The position numbers and the translations under genes are program-made. Below are positions 27,197 to 36,695 of a stretch of 64,000 nt of DNA, in pieces. Position 1 is the first letter of the stretch, and each line of letters opens with the position of its first letter. The notes below the pieces were generated by a model. It was given only the letters and a program-made list of their open reading frames with translations. It had not been told where the DNA came from and searched no databases. Source of the stretch: Brumimicrobium aurantiacum (lineage in GTDB: Bacteria; Bacteroidota; Bacteroidia; Flavobacteriales_D; Crocinitomicaceae); the NCBI RefSeq assembly GCF_003402975.1, contig NZ_QURB01000005.1, positions 186,001-250,000 of the forward strand, in the 5' to 3' direction.

Positions 27197-29110
27197 TTAT
27201 TTTTTTACCAATTTACGAGTACTAAGGGTCCCGTTTTTTGAGTTGATTTTCAATATATAAACACCTTTTGATTCCTTATCAAGGTTAAAAACAATCTTGT
27301 GATTTCCACTTGGAATATTCATTGCTTTATCTAAAACTAGTCTTCCTTTCAAATCGAATACTTTCAAATCAATTACTTCTTCTGTATTATTTGTAAGCCC
27401 TAAGGTAAATTGTCCACTTGAAGGATTAGGATACACGCCACTTAAAAAGTAATTAGAACCTTGCTCTAATCCTAGTGTTGGTGTTGAATCACTGTACGGT
27501 CTTGGAGTTGAAGGTGCTGGAATCATTTGATTTTCTTTCCCTGTTGCAGCACTCAATGCCTCTTGCAAATATCCTTCATTAACATAGGTGAAAACACTTC
27601 TCGCTAAACTATCTTTTGTAGAATTCGGAACTGTTGTTTCAGTATAAAAGAAATCTGCTTGCATCTTCAAATCTGTGATATCTAAAATCACGTAACCATG
27701 GTTATCCAAATCAACATATCTTAAGTGCGGGTTCTCAACCAATAAAGCCATTTGATCCGGCAACTGACTCGTTCCTGGATTACTTTCATTTCGATTTGGA
27801 GAAGCTAAACTTGGAGAACAAATTTCAACTCCGAATGTACCTTGCCCTGTCAATGGTTCATAACTCGTTCCATCAAAAGGATGCTCCGATAAATCAAAAG
27901 CCCAACTCCTGTGCGTATCACCAGTGAGTACAACACTGTTTTTATCGGTGTAGGACTTTAATTTATCAATCACCAATTGACGCTCATAAGGATAACCTGT
28001 CCAAGAATCCATATCAGCATCATTTTCACCTGTTTCAGAAATCATAATTTGATTTCCAATTATTCTCCAAGTAGCATCTGATTCATCCATTTTATCAAAC
28101 AACCAGTTACGTTGAACATCACCTAACAACAATCTTGAAGTATCGTTAAATAATGGGTCTTGAACGTTGATTGCTGGCTGATCTCTATCCTCCACACGTG
28201 TATCTAACATGTGTAAATCAAGTAAATCACCAAAGGAGAAGCTTCTGTAAATTTTTGGATCACCAGTAAATTCAGGGTGACGAATCGGCATCCATTCCAA
28301 ATAAGCACGAATCGCACCTTCTTTTCTTGTTTGAAAATCACCTTCTGATAATTCTTGATGATTTGCAGCTCCAGTTTCATAGGTATTATTAGCGATTTCA
28401 TGATCGTCCCAAATACAAATAAATGGATGTTGCTGATGTGCTGCTTTTAAGTCTGGATCTAACTTGTAGAAATTATGACGAATTCGATAATCATCCAAAG
28501 TTAAAATTTCATGATTTGGTCTATGCTCACGTCCAATTTCAACGGAATATCCGTAACCATAAGTTGCATATTCATAAATGTAATCTCCAAGGTGAAGCAC
28601 AGCATCTAAGTCATTACGCTCCGCAATTTTCTTGTAGGAATTAAAATAGCCCATTTGATAGTTACTGCATGAACCAAATGCCAAGCGAACATGTTGGGTA
28701 TTGTTACCCGGTAAAGTTCTTGTTCTTCCTGTTACACTATTTTTATTTAGCGCAGAGAAATGATAATAATAGGTTGTATTTGGTTGCAATGCTTTCACAT
28801 CAATCTTCACAGTGTAATCTTTGGTGTAATCCGTTTCGTAACTTCCACGGGCTACAACATTTTGGAAACCTGTATCAAGGGCCATCACCCAATTTACTGG
28901 CACTAAAGTATCCTTTGCTGGTGTTACTCGAGTCCAGATAATTACACGGTCTTCCAAAGGATCACCAGAAGCTACTCCATGATAAAACGGTGCTAAACTA
29001 GGATCGAAATAACTTTGTTCTATTCCTTGATCAGGTCCATGAGTAAATCCATTTTGAGCAAAGGTAAATCCAGCTGAAATAAGGAATAATATTGCGACTA
29101 ATCTTCTCAT
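27197..29110 (-). CDS. PhoD-like alkaline phosphatase, T9SS-secreted
   Basis: 637 residues. Signal peptide 1-18 ('LFLISAGFTFAQ'). An N-terminal Ig-like PhoD domain ('GVASGDPLEDRVIIWTRVTP') is followed by a metallophosphatase domain. The latter has 'AFGSCSN', 'AVLHLGDYIYEY', 'WDDHEIANNTYETG' and 'VVLTGDTHRSW', the metal-binding Asp/His set of Fe3+/Ca2+ PhoD enzymes. The C-terminus is a T9SS sorting domain ('SGVYPNPSSGQFTLGLTNN', ending 'LSTRKLVKK'). It should release phosphate from organic esters at the cell surface. It starts 1 bp after the upstream secreted gene ends, implying one operon. Confidence 0.92.
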   Translation of the reverse strand: MRRLVAILFLISAGFTFAQNGFTHGPDQGIEQSYFDPSLAPFYHGVASGDPLEDRVIIWTRVTPAKDTLVPVNWVMALDTGFQNVVARGSYETDYTKDYTVKIDVKALQPNTTYYYHFSALNKNSVTGRTRTLPGNNTQHVRLAFGSCSNYQMGYFNSYKKIAERNDLDAVLHLGDYIYEYATYGYGYSVEIGREHRPNHEILTLDDYRIRHNFYKLDPDLKAAHQQHPFICIWDDHEIANNTYETGAANHQELSEGDFQTRKEGAIRAYLEWMPIRHPEFTGDPKIYRSFSFGDLLDLHMLDTRVEDRDQPAINVQDPLFNDTSRLLLGDVQRNWLFDKMDESDATWRIIGNQIMISETGENDADMDSWTGYPYERQLVIDKLKSYTDKNSVVLTGDTHRSWAFDLSEHPFDGTSYEPLTGQGTFGVEICSPSLASPNRNESNPGTSQLPDQMALLVENPHLRYVDLDNHGYVILDITDLKMQADFFYTETTVPNSTKDSLARSVFTYVNEGYLQEALSAATGKENQMIPAPSTPRPYSDSTPTLGLEQGSNYFLSGVYPNPSSGQFTLGLTNNTEEVIDLKVFDLKGRLVLDKAMNIPSGNHKIVFNLDKESKGVYILKINSKNGTLSTRKLVKK

Positions 29111-29111
29111 T

Positions 29112-31685
29112 TTATTGCTTGATTAAGGTTGTTGTAAATACAGTATCATCCAAGACAACTTTCAATATATATGATGCTGCTTCTAGATTAGAAATGTTGA
29201 GTTTTTCATTTGGAAAATGTGTTTTGGTTAAAACCTCACGGCCATCTAAAGCATAAATACTAAGCGTAACTTGCGTTGTAATTCCATCAATCGAAATTTG
29301 ATCATTTGCAGGATTAGGATAAACATTAAGCTGAAGCGACATTTCATCTTTTAGATTTAAAACACTTACATCTTTTTTATTAACAAGCATTAATCTATAT
29401 CCATCCTCAAATGGAGCATCTGTTGAACTTGCATATTGTGAACCAATTCCTACAGCAGAGAAAACACCTTCTGGTGCACTTGTTTGAGCAAGATCAGAAT
29501 TTCCTCCAACAAATAAAGCTACTGTATCTCCTGTGTTTATATTCTCGGCATAAACCACTTGGTTTGTTGGCCAAACTGATATTGCAGGCACTAGTTGAAG
29601 TGATTCAATTTTTGCGTATTCTCCTTCGTTTGATTCTGAAATTACAGTTAAATCGTTTGGTGTTTCAAGTGTATTATTACTAGAAACCATTGCAATTGAA
29701 TCCAATTGGTCAAGTCTAATTAAACCTCTAAACTGACTAATTCTTCCCCAAACATTTACTTCATCTCCTTCGTTTGGAATATAATTTTGATTTGGATCCA
29801 TAGAATAAACATTGATACCTTTACCGTTCTCCAAAACATAAAAATCAACTCCTCCAATAGTATTGTAATTAATTCCATGAACAACACCGTTAATCTGCAC
29901 ATTCATTCCCATGCCGGTTGCTACTCCATCATTATCTATATTTTTCAGGTCAGCAATTGGTAATAAAGGGTAGTCATAATTATCAATATAGATTGTATCG
30001 TAGATATTCGTTCCCAAGAAAGCATTTGCTGGATTTGTGATTTCAAGCACAAAATATTCTTGACCTTCGAAAGGCTCACTATTTAAAATATTGAATTGAA
30101 AGTTAGCAATACTGTCTGTTCCTGTCAATGGAAATGAAATTGTACTTTCAACAATATCAATATCATTACTCAAATTAACATTTCCTTCATCCATGATTCT
30201 CACCTCTACTTGAGAAAGAAAGTTGTTTTTATTGTGAATCACTAAAGGAACATCAACAATTCCGTCATCTTCGTTGAAAGTTGTTGAAGAATTAAGGAAT
30301 TCAACGTTTAATATATTTGCTGTGGTTATTGCAGCTATTGAAAAGTCATCAATTGCCAATCCATCATCATAACTTGAAGAATTAAAATCCGTCCATCGAA
30401 CCCATAGCGTATCCATTGGTTGTAGACTCAAATTACCTATTACAGCCAACAATTCTGTTTTATTGTCAATTGCATTTCCATCCATTGGTGATTGAAGTAT
30501 TCCATCAATCACAGGAGAAAAGAAATTCAATAAAGATAAATCTTGATAATTTCCTTGATCAATTCCATCTGCATTAACAGCATAAGAAAAGTGAAGTGTA
30601 TCTGGACCGGTTGTTCTTGCAGGTCTACCTTGACGCCACATTTCCCCTGTAAAACTTACTTCAACATTTTCAATTACATTTGAAGTTGTATTAATGTATG
30701 CTGTACCAATATGAGATTTATAAACACTTCCAGAACCAATAGAACCTAATGCTCTTTCTGTTGAAGCACTATCTCCAAAACTGTAAAGGTTTCCACCACC
30801 AAATTCTCCATAGGAAACAGTATATTCTTGATTTGCATTTCCACCTTCCTCATAAGCATACCATCCATTTGGTAAAGTTGAAAAATCGGAATTTCCACTA
30901 TATTCATGCTGAAGTCCATCAAAATCTTCATCATAATAAGTATTCATCAATTCAAACTGATTAAACAACTGTGTATTTACAGTAGGCTGTGCTGAAAACT
31001 CTACCGTTAAATCGTCAACACCCAAGGCGTCATCATAACTTGAAGAATTATCATCTCGCCATCTCAACCATAAGGTATCTTGAGGAGCAAGGTTTATATT
31101 TAACACCCCAGACAATGAAGTTTGATTGGCTGCTAAGTTACCATCCGCTTCTGTGTTTGCTGTTGCAGTTGGAGCCGCTGGACTTACGAAAAACATTGAT
31201 GATTCATAAGTAAAGGCTGCATTATTATCAATACTTGTTGGATTAATACCATAAGAAAATCGTAAAGTATCTGGACCCGTTGAACGCGTAGGGTTACCAA
31301 CTCGCCATAACTCACCATTAAAGTTGATTTCAACTGAATTTATGGTTGTGGTTGTTTGATTAACAAATTGACAAGCGAAATAAACTTGTGGATTAGAACC
31401 ACTTCCTACTGATCCTAAAGCACGTTCTGTTGAACCGATTGTACCTAAACTATACAAATCACCTCCAGAATAATAACCATCTGATGCGCGATAAATATCA
31501 TCTGCATTTGAACCTGTTTCTAGAGCAACCCATCCTGAGGGTAAAGTTGAGTAATTATTTGTGGTTCCAGTACTAGCCAAGCCGTTAAAATCCTGAGTAT
31601 AAACATGATTAGTTTGATTAACATCAATTTGTGCCGAACCATAAAAGGAGGTTATTGCACCAATAAAAAGTAAAATTTTTCGCAT
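29112..31685 (-). CDS. Large multidomain T9SS-secreted protein
   Basis: 857 residues. Signal peptide 1-19 ('FIGAITSFYGSAQ'). Two internally duplicated domains of about 210 residues (about 25-232 and 240-450) share 'STLP(S/N)GW', 'STERALGS(V/I)GSGS', 'TGPDTL(R/H)FSY' and 'SSSYDD(A/G)L'. A Calx-beta-like domain follows (about 455-550), then an OB-fold-like domain (about 585-780, DUF5689/nuclease-associated type, 'INGVVHGINYNTIGGVDF') and a C-terminal T9SS sorting domain ('LNVYPNPANDQISIDG'). No catalytic residues recognised. It is upstream partner of the PhoD-like gene; the pair may work on extracellular phosphate substrates (inference). Confidence 0.75.
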   Translation of the reverse strand: MRKILLFIGAITSFYGSAQIDVNQTNHVYTQDFNGLASTGTTNNYSTLPSGWVALETGSNADDIYRASDGYYSGGDLYSLGTIGSTERALGSVGSGSNPQVYFACQFVNQTTTTINSVEINFNGELWRVGNPTRSTGPDTLRFSYGINPTSIDNNAAFTYESSMFFVSPAAPTATANTEADGNLAANQTSLSGVLNINLAPQDTLWLRWRDDNSSSYDDALGVDDLTVEFSAQPTVNTQLFNQFELMNTYYDEDFDGLQHEYSGNSDFSTLPNGWYAYEEGGNANQEYTVSYGEFGGGNLYSFGDSASTERALGSIGSGSVYKSHIGTAYINTTSNVIENVEVSFTGEMWRQGRPARTTGPDTLHFSYAVNADGIDQGNYQDLSLLNFFSPVIDGILQSPMDGNAIDNKTELLAVIGNLSLQPMDTLWVRWTDFNSSSYDDGLAIDDFSIAAITTANILNVEFLNSSTTFNEDDGIVDVPLVIHNKNNFLSQVEVRIMDEGNVNLSNDIDIVESTISFPLTGTDSIANFQFNILNSEPFEGQEYFVLEITNPANAFLGTNIYDTIYIDNYDYPLLPIADLKNIDNDGVATGMGMNVQINGVVHGINYNTIGGVDFYVLENGKGINVYSMDPNQNYIPNEGDEVNVWGRISQFRGLIRLDQLDSIAMVSSNNTLETPNDLTVISESNEGEYAKIESLQLVPAISVWPTNQVVYAENINTGDTVALFVGGNSDLAQTSAPEGVFSAVGIGSQYASSTDAPFEDGYRLMLVNKKDVSVLNLKDEMSLQLNVYPNPANDQISIDGITTQVTLSIYALDGREVLTKTHFPNEKLNISNLEAASYILKVVLDDTVFTTTLIKQ

Positions 31686-31849
31686 TTGTGTGTTTTTGCT
31701 GCGAAATTACCCTTTGCATATAGCATGTTTTTTATGTTTAGATTAACCCTTTGTGAATAAATACTAGATATGTTAATCCCACATGAAGTCAGTGTTAACA
31801 CTAAATTCAGAGAGATCTGAAAACAAGAGCGATAGTTAATAGTAACGCT

Positions 31850-32803
31850 TTAATACAAGAACTTCAATATATTGAGCAGAATCAACAAATAGAATAAAGT
31901 GTTTGGAATCCATTTCCTTTTAATGTTTAGAAATGCATACGGCAGAATAAATGGCAGAATAGCTATAGCAATTGTAAAGTAAAAGTAGGTATCGTAAAAT
32001 AATAATATAAAAGTACTAATTGTTGCTGCATACAATAACGAAACAAAGGTTACCGACATGATTCTTTTGTAGCGAATTGAACTTTTCAACCGACGTGCTA
32101 AAACTTTTTTATTGGCCAACAAAGTGATAACCAAAACTATTAAATAGGCAGCATAAATCACAAAATCTCCAATATTGGAATGGGACAAATAGGAGCTAAA
32201 TGAGAACATTTCTTCTAAAAAAAAGGGATTGACTAAAATAACCCACAAAAAAGGGAACACAAACCCAATAATCGGCAATAAATATTCACGCCAAACAAAA
32301 GGTCTGATAGTAAATAATCCAAACCAAATTATAAATACAAATAAGGTGTAAGCGGGTAAAAAAGTTGCAGCTGAGCCTAAAAACAATCCACTTAAAAAAG
32401 CGTTGTTTCTTGCATCATCATTCTGTTGAATTTGAAGTAAATTATAAAAGGAAAGAATAAATAAAAAGTGAGCCACAAGGTCTTCTCCAAATCTTAGACT
32501 GATGGGAAAAAGAAAAACTAAGAAAACATAAGTAAGACTGGGAAGGTATATATACTTGTCATAGAAGGACAAGGAATTAAATATAAAATTCAGTAGAATA
32601 GCATTAACACAAATAAAAATAAAAGCTAAAATTCGAGAAGTTAAAAGATTGAACACCGTAAAGTCTAAGTTCCATAAATTCTCTTGTCCGATTGTAGTCA
32701 TGCTAAATGATGGAAAGAAATTATCCAATAACATGTGTAATGCTACAAAAATCGGGATGAGCACAACAACCAAGGAGTTATTATTAGCAAAATATTTTAT
32801 CAT
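31850..32803 (-). CDS. Polytopic membrane protein, DUF6427-like
   Basis: 317 residues with about nine hydrophobic helices and short polar loops. The pattern (N-terminal 'MIKYFANNNSLVVVLIPIFV', a loop with 'LRFGEDLVAHFLFILSFYNL') fits the DUF6427 proteins that flavobacteria keep near DUF6341 genes. The small gene immediately divergent from it fits DUF6341, which supports the call. Function of the family unknown. Domain assignment is from memory of the family's layout, not a search. Confidence 0.6.
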   Translation of the reverse strand: MIKYFANNNSLVVVLIPIFVALHMLLDNFFPSFSMTTIGQENLWNLDFTVFNLLTSRILAFIFICVNAILLNFIFNSLSFYDKYIYLPSLTYVFLVFLFPISLRFGEDLVAHFLFILSFYNLLQIQQNDDARNNAFLSGLFLGSAATFLPAYTLFVFIIWFGLFTIRPFVWREYLLPIIGFVFPFLWVILVNPFFLEEMFSFSSYLSHSNIGDFVIYAAYLIVLVITLLANKKVLARRLKSSIRYKRIMSVTFVSLLYAATISTFILLFYDTYFYFTIAIAILPFILPYAFLNIKRKWIPNTLFYLLILLNILKFLY

Positions 32804-32887
32804 GTTCGAATTTTATTAACCAAAAAGCAAATGTATTTAATCATTCAGATAAATATAGCGTTTTTAAAAATTCAATTGGAAAAATAT

Positions 32888-32895
32888 TATATTTG
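32888..32895 (+). promoter_or_regulatory. -7 box of the DUF6341-like gene
   Basis: TATATTTG, matching TAnnTTTG, 19 bp before the ATG at 32914. Confidence 0.4.
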
Positions 32896-32913
32896 TGCTT
32901 TAAATATTTTGTT

Positions 32914-33105
32914 ATGACTTACAATGAAATTGTTAATCAAATAGGAGATGGTCTTTTATGGACAACTGAAATATTATTTGAAGTGGTTGGGAACGTGTTT
33001 AACTATAGCGTAATCGTTCTTGGGTTTATCGGTTTGTTTATTTGGCTACGCTTACAAGCGAAGTACAACAACGAAGCGAAAAACGATCCTTCAAAAATTA
33101 AGTAA
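32914..33105 (+). CDS. Small membrane protein, DUF6341-like
   Basis: 63 residues from the ATG at 32914 ('MTYNEIVNQIGDGLLW'); the earlier in-frame codon at 32893 lies next to the -7 box and is rejected. An amphipathic N-terminus is followed by one membrane helix (about 31-48) and a polar, Asn/Lys-rich tail ending 'NDPSKIK'. Size and layout fit the flavobacterial DUF6341 family, found beside DUF6427 genes. Here the two are divergent rather than co-directional. Function unknown. Confidence 0.6.
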   Translation: MTYNEIVNQIGDGLLWTTEILFEVVGNVFNYSVIVLGFIGLFIWLRLQAKYNNEAKNDPSKIK

Positions 33106-33130
33106 GACTATTTTCTTTTAAAATATGTTT

Positions 33131-33154
33131 TTCGTCTAAATTAATTTAGACGAA
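33131..33154. repeat. Perfect 24-bp palindrome
   Basis: TTCGTCTAAATT directly followed by its reverse complement, 26 bp after the DUF6341-like stop and before the terminator. Confidence 0.85.
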
Positions 33155-33164
33155 CCTCAACTTG

Positions 33165-33192
33165 AGTTCCTTTTTTAAAGGGACTTTTTTTT
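33165..33192 (+). terminator. Intrinsic terminator after the DUF6341-like gene
   Basis: AGTTCCTTT and AAAGGGACT pair over nine positions (one G-U) with a TTT loop, followed by a run of T. Confidence 0.8.
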
Positions 33193-33202
33193 GTTTACAA
33201 CA

Positions 33203-34204
33203 CTATTTATCAATCACTTGAAAGACAGATTCGATAGAAATACGCTCTATATCTGATAGTGACGGTTCCGCAGCTTGAGTTGCAGTTAATACCTTACTCA
33301 TACTCCCAATTGGCGCCCATCTACCAGGATGCATTGGCCTTAAATCAGTATATAATCCTATGGCTTTCTTACCTAAAATAGAGGCTAAGTGTAAAGGACC
33401 TGTACTACACGCCACCAATACATCACACGATTCGATAAAGGCTATAAATTCGGCTAAACTACTTTTCCCTGAAATATCAATAATGTTTGGATGAGTTGGC
33501 AGTGCATCACGGAATAACTCCCCTTCCTTCTCCGTTCCTGAGAAATAAACAGTATGGCCTTTTACAACAAGAATATTGGCCAATGCGATATACTTATCAA
33601 TGGGCCACTCAACGGCAGAACCTTGAGATTTGGTATGTAAAATCACCCGCTTTCCCTCTTTTAAAACTTCTTTTAATTGAACCGGTACCTCAACTTGAGG
33701 TTTAAAGCTCCCAATGTACTTCATCAGCTCATTGCGATTCGGTAAAGTTTGTACTCCAAATTTTCTCATCAATTCGAAATTCAATTGTGCTTCATGGAAG
33801 TTAGACTTCTTTCGTGTAAAACTTGGTCGAACATTACATGTAAAAAGATGGTATAAACGATGGGAGGTTCCTACTCGGTGAGGAATTTCTGCAGCTTTTG
33901 CCAGTTTTGCCAAATGTTTATTCGGAAAAACATGAATAAATGCAAAAATATTTAATGCTTTAACCAATTTGATTTGTTCTTCAAATGAGACTTTTTCCCA
34001 TTCATCCAAGGTAATGATTTGATCAATATTAGGCGAACATTCTAAAACATCTTTGGTGTACGATTTACCCAAAAACAAAACACGAGATGTTGGAAACCTT
34101 TCTTTTATCCAACCAACTAAAGGAAGTGTCAATACCACATCTCCAATACTATCCGTACGACTAATGAGTACTGTTTTATGAGATAAATCAATTGTTGCTT
34201 TCAT
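33203..34204 (-). CDS. Glycosyltransferase family 9 (heptosyltransferase-like)
   Basis: 333 residues. The GT9 layout is clear: N-terminal 'VLISRTDSIGDVVLTLPLVG' (the acceptor-side Asp motif), 'RVLFLGKSYTKDVLECSP', and a C-terminal donor site with 'VLVACSTGPLHLASILGKKA' followed by 'DLRPMHPGRWAPIG'. Family members add heptose or related sugars to the lipopolysaccharide core on the cytoplasmic face. Exact donor and acceptor unknown. The start overlaps the end of the upstream glycosyltransferase 2 gene by 17 bp, so the two form a coupled lipopolysaccharide-core pair. Confidence 0.9.
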   Translation of the reverse strand: MKATIDLSHKTVLISRTDSIGDVVLTLPLVGWIKERFPTSRVLFLGKSYTKDVLECSPNIDQIITLDEWEKVSFEEQIKLVKALNIFAFIHVFPNKHLAKLAKAAEIPHRVGTSHRLYHLFTCNVRPSFTRKKSNFHEAQLNFELMRKFGVQTLPNRNELMKYIGSFKPQVEVPVQLKEVLKEGKRVILHTKSQGSAVEWPIDKYIALANILVVKGHTVYFSGTEKEGELFRDALPTHPNIIDISGKSSLAEFIAFIESCDVLVACSTGPLHLASILGKKAIGLYTDLRPMHPGRWAPIGSMSKVLTATQAAEPSLSDIERISIESVFQVIDK

Positions 34205-34952
34205 GTTGTAACCTTCTTAATTCTTTGTATTTATAAATGTTAGACAAAGCCGAAATACGAGCTATTGTGAATCCTGCTATACCATCCAAGAATCCTGCTT
34301 TAATGATAAACATGGCTACAAACCTACCCAATGCACTAATGTATGGCTTCAAAGGTCCAACACGCTTTCCTCTTTTATACATTTTGATGGCCGTCAATTC
34401 AGAATATTTGTCCGCTCTTTGACGGTGATCTTCTTGCGAATAATAAGAATAATGAAGTAAATGACCCTTTATTCTTTCAGGTTTAGGATTTCCTTTAACA
34501 ACTAATTCCTCATGAACATAAGCGCCTTCCCATTGACTAGTAGATTTAGGAAAAATACGAGTTTTCACATCTGGATACCAACCCGAGTGCTTAATCCATT
34601 TCCCACAATAATTGGTCATTCGGTTTACCTCGTAGATTCCTGTTAAACCCAATGCTTTGATTTTTAAAATCTCATTTTGCATCTCGGTATCGGGAGCTTC
34701 GTCGGCATCAACTGAAAAAATATATTCATAACTCGCCAGTTGATTTAAGTAATTCTTTGCGCTAGAATAACCTTTCCATTCTCGTTGTTCAATACGCACA
34801 TTTTTGCGCTTACAAATGGCAACTGTTTCATCTGTTGAAAAAGAGTCGAGTACAATAATTTCGTCTGAAATTGGAACTAAAGCGTCTATACAACGCTCAA
34901 TATTTCGTTCTTCATTGAATGTAATTATTGTAGATGTGATTTTATGCTCCAT
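34188..34952 (-). CDS. Glycosyltransferase family 2 (WaaE/KdtX-like)
   Basis: 254 residues. GT-A fold: 'STIITFNEERNIERCIDALV' at the N-terminus, 'IIVLDSFSTDETVAIC', and the metal-binding DxD in 'IFSVDADEAPD'. The conserved 'HSGWYPDVKTRIFPK' and 'HEELVVKG' are typical of the WaaE/KdtX beta-1,4-glucosyltransferase group that modifies the lipopolysaccharide inner core. A C-terminal hydrophobic stretch could associate with the membrane. First gene of a pair with the GT9 gene. Confidence 0.88.
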   Translation of the reverse strand: MEHKITSTIITFNEERNIERCIDALVPISDEIIVLDSFSTDETVAICKRKNVRIEQREWKGYSSAKNYLNQLASYEYIFSVDADEAPDTEMQNEILKIKALGLTGIYEVNRMTNYCGKWIKHSGWYPDVKTRIFPKSTSQWEGAYVHEELVVKGNPKPERIKGHLLHYSYYSQEDHRQRADKYSELTAIKMYKRGKRVGPLKPYISALGRFVAMFIIKAGFLDGIAGFTIARISALSNIYKYKELRRLQHESNN

Positions 34953-35622
34953 GGATTTTCTTCAAAAACAAATATAATGGTTCTTGGGTGAATTGAAACA
35001 CTGTTTCTTGTTTTAAAAGGTGGGGTTTATAACGTCATCAAATATATTGGTAACAAGTTGTTTTTACCGCAGAGATACGCAAAGGTTACGCTGAGTTTTG
35101 CAGTGGTAGAGTTCGCGGTGATTTCAGCACCTTACTTCTCATTTTGTTTCTCGCGCTGTATGCTCTTTCTCAATACTCACCTGGAGTGTGGGTTTTACCT
35201 CGGAGATGCGCAAAGGTTACGCGGAGACACCCAGAGCCATTTAAAATTGTCGGGACGCAGAGAGTTTAGTTCGCGGTGATTTTCACCTGCGGTGAAATTT
35301 AAAACATCATCCGAACACTTTCGGATTTCGTTCTGTTTCTCGCTCTGAAACGCTGTATGTTCTCACTTGGTACTCAATACTAATTTCATCTGTGGTGAAG
35401 GTATTATTCCTAAAACTAAAAAAACCACATCCCGGTGGACGTGGTTTTAAATTTTCTCAAATTGCAAGCTGAGAGGTTTTTTGTTATTAATAATTAGTTT
35501 TCAATTCTAAATATAACGAAAAATAGAAAACTGAAAAAACTTAAGTCTATTAAATTTAAATAACCATTTGTTTTCTTACTCCTCAAACGAGCTATCAAAA
35601 CGGTTTCGTTTTTATAAAAAAA
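34953..35622. repeat. Gene-free gap with degenerate phrase repeats (35057-35400)
   Basis: 670 bp without a gene. 35057-35400 follows the same order of phrases as the tandem tract at 21061-21371: TTTTACCGCAGAGATACGC, AAAGGTTACGC, GAGTTCGCGG, TCACCTGCGGTGA, then CTCTGAAA(C/T)GCTGT. It also shares ACTTTCGGATTT with 55230-55260. An apparent 73-codon frame across it is rejected. A minus-strand terminator lies at 35418-35449. Confidence 0.75.
35418..35449 (-). terminator. Intrinsic terminator, probably of trpS
   Basis: Read on the minus strand, AAAACCACGTCC and GGGATGTGGTTTT form a stem with a tiny loop followed by T residues. It lies about 175 bp beyond the trpS stop codon. Confidence 0.7.
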
Positions 35623-36594
35623 CTAGTACCCTAATTCAGTTCTTACCCTTTGAAGGGTTTGTTGCGCAACTTTTCTTGCTTTTTCAGCTCCTGTTTTCAA
35701 AATAGCGTCAACTTCATCTCTATTCTCCATGAAATAGTTGAATTTTTCACGTTCAACCTTAAATTTCTCAACAATCAATTCATACAATGCTTGTTTAGCG
35801 TGACCATAACCAAAGTTCCCTGCACGATATTTATCGCCCAGTGCTTGAACTTCTTCTTCAGTTCCCAAAAGCTTATAAATTGCGTAAACATTGCACGTTT
35901 CTGGATCTTTTGGATCTTCCATTGGTGTGCTGTCTGTTTCAATTTTCATTACTTGCTTTCTCAACTTTTTGTCGGGTAAGAAAATATTGATAAAGTTATT
36001 TCTAGACTTACTCATTTTCCCACCATCGGTTCCGGGAATAAGTTTTACGTTTTCTTCAATTTTTGCTTCAGGCAATACCAATAAATCTTTCCCGGTACTG
36101 GTATTTAATTTTTGAGCAACATCACGTGTCATTTCAAGGTGTTGCATTTGATCTTTCCCTACAGGAACTTCTTCTGCATCATACAATAAAATATCTGCAG
36201 CCATCAACATTGGATAATTAAATAATCCAGCATTAATATCTGTTGTTCGACCAGCTTTATCTTTGAAAGAATGCGCCAAGGTTAAACGTTGATATTGAAA
36301 GTGACACATTAAATACCAAGAAAGTTCAGCTACTTCAGCAACATCACTTTGACGATAAAAAACAGTTTTTTCAGGGTTTAGTCCGAAAGCAAGCCAGGCA
36401 GCAGCAACACCATAAGTATTTTCTCTTAATGTGTCTCCATCTTTAATCGTTGTCAAAGAATGTAAATTGGCAATGAAAAGATAAGATTCATTTTCACTGC
36501 TATTCGCCATTTTAATTGCGGGTATAATAGCACCTAATAGATTTCCTAAATGCGGAACTCCAGTACTTTGAATACCTGTTAAAACTCTTGCCAT
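35623..36594 (-). CDS. trpS: Tryptophanyl-tRNA synthetase
   Basis: 323 residues, the standard compact class I enzyme. The HIGH-like HLGN is at 15-18 and KMSKS at 193-197 ('GGKMSKSRNN'). 'NYPMLMAADILLYDAEEVPV' is the tryptophan-binding region and 'GKDQMQHLEMTRD' follows it. Charges tRNA-Trp. Single gene, divergent from plsC. Secure. Confidence 0.97.
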   Translation of the reverse strand: MARVLTGIQSTGVPHLGNLLGAIIPAIKMANSSENESYLFIANLHSLTTIKDGDTLRENTYGVAAAWLAFGLNPEKTVFYRQSDVAEVAELSWYLMCHFQYQRLTLAHSFKDKAGRTTDINAGLFNYPMLMAADILLYDAEEVPVGKDQMQHLEMTRDVAQKLNTSTGKDLLVLPEAKIEENVKLIPGTDGGKMSKSRNNFINIFLPDKKLRKQVMKIETDSTPMEDPKDPETCNVYAIYKLLGTEEEVQALGDKYRAGNFGYGHAKQALYELIVEKFKVEREKFNYFMENRDEVDAILKTGAEKARKVAQQTLQRVRTELGY

Positions 36595-36695
36595 AATAAA
36601 ACTGGTTTTTGAATAAATAAATTAGTGAATACAAAAATAAACTTTTGTGGTAGACATAGGCAAAATATTTATATTTGGAAGGATTTAATATAGAA

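Noticed and set aside
35058-35279. 73-codon open frame in the gap before trpS
   Set aside because: Its peptide is a translation of the phrase repeats; no relation to a protein family and no promoter box.
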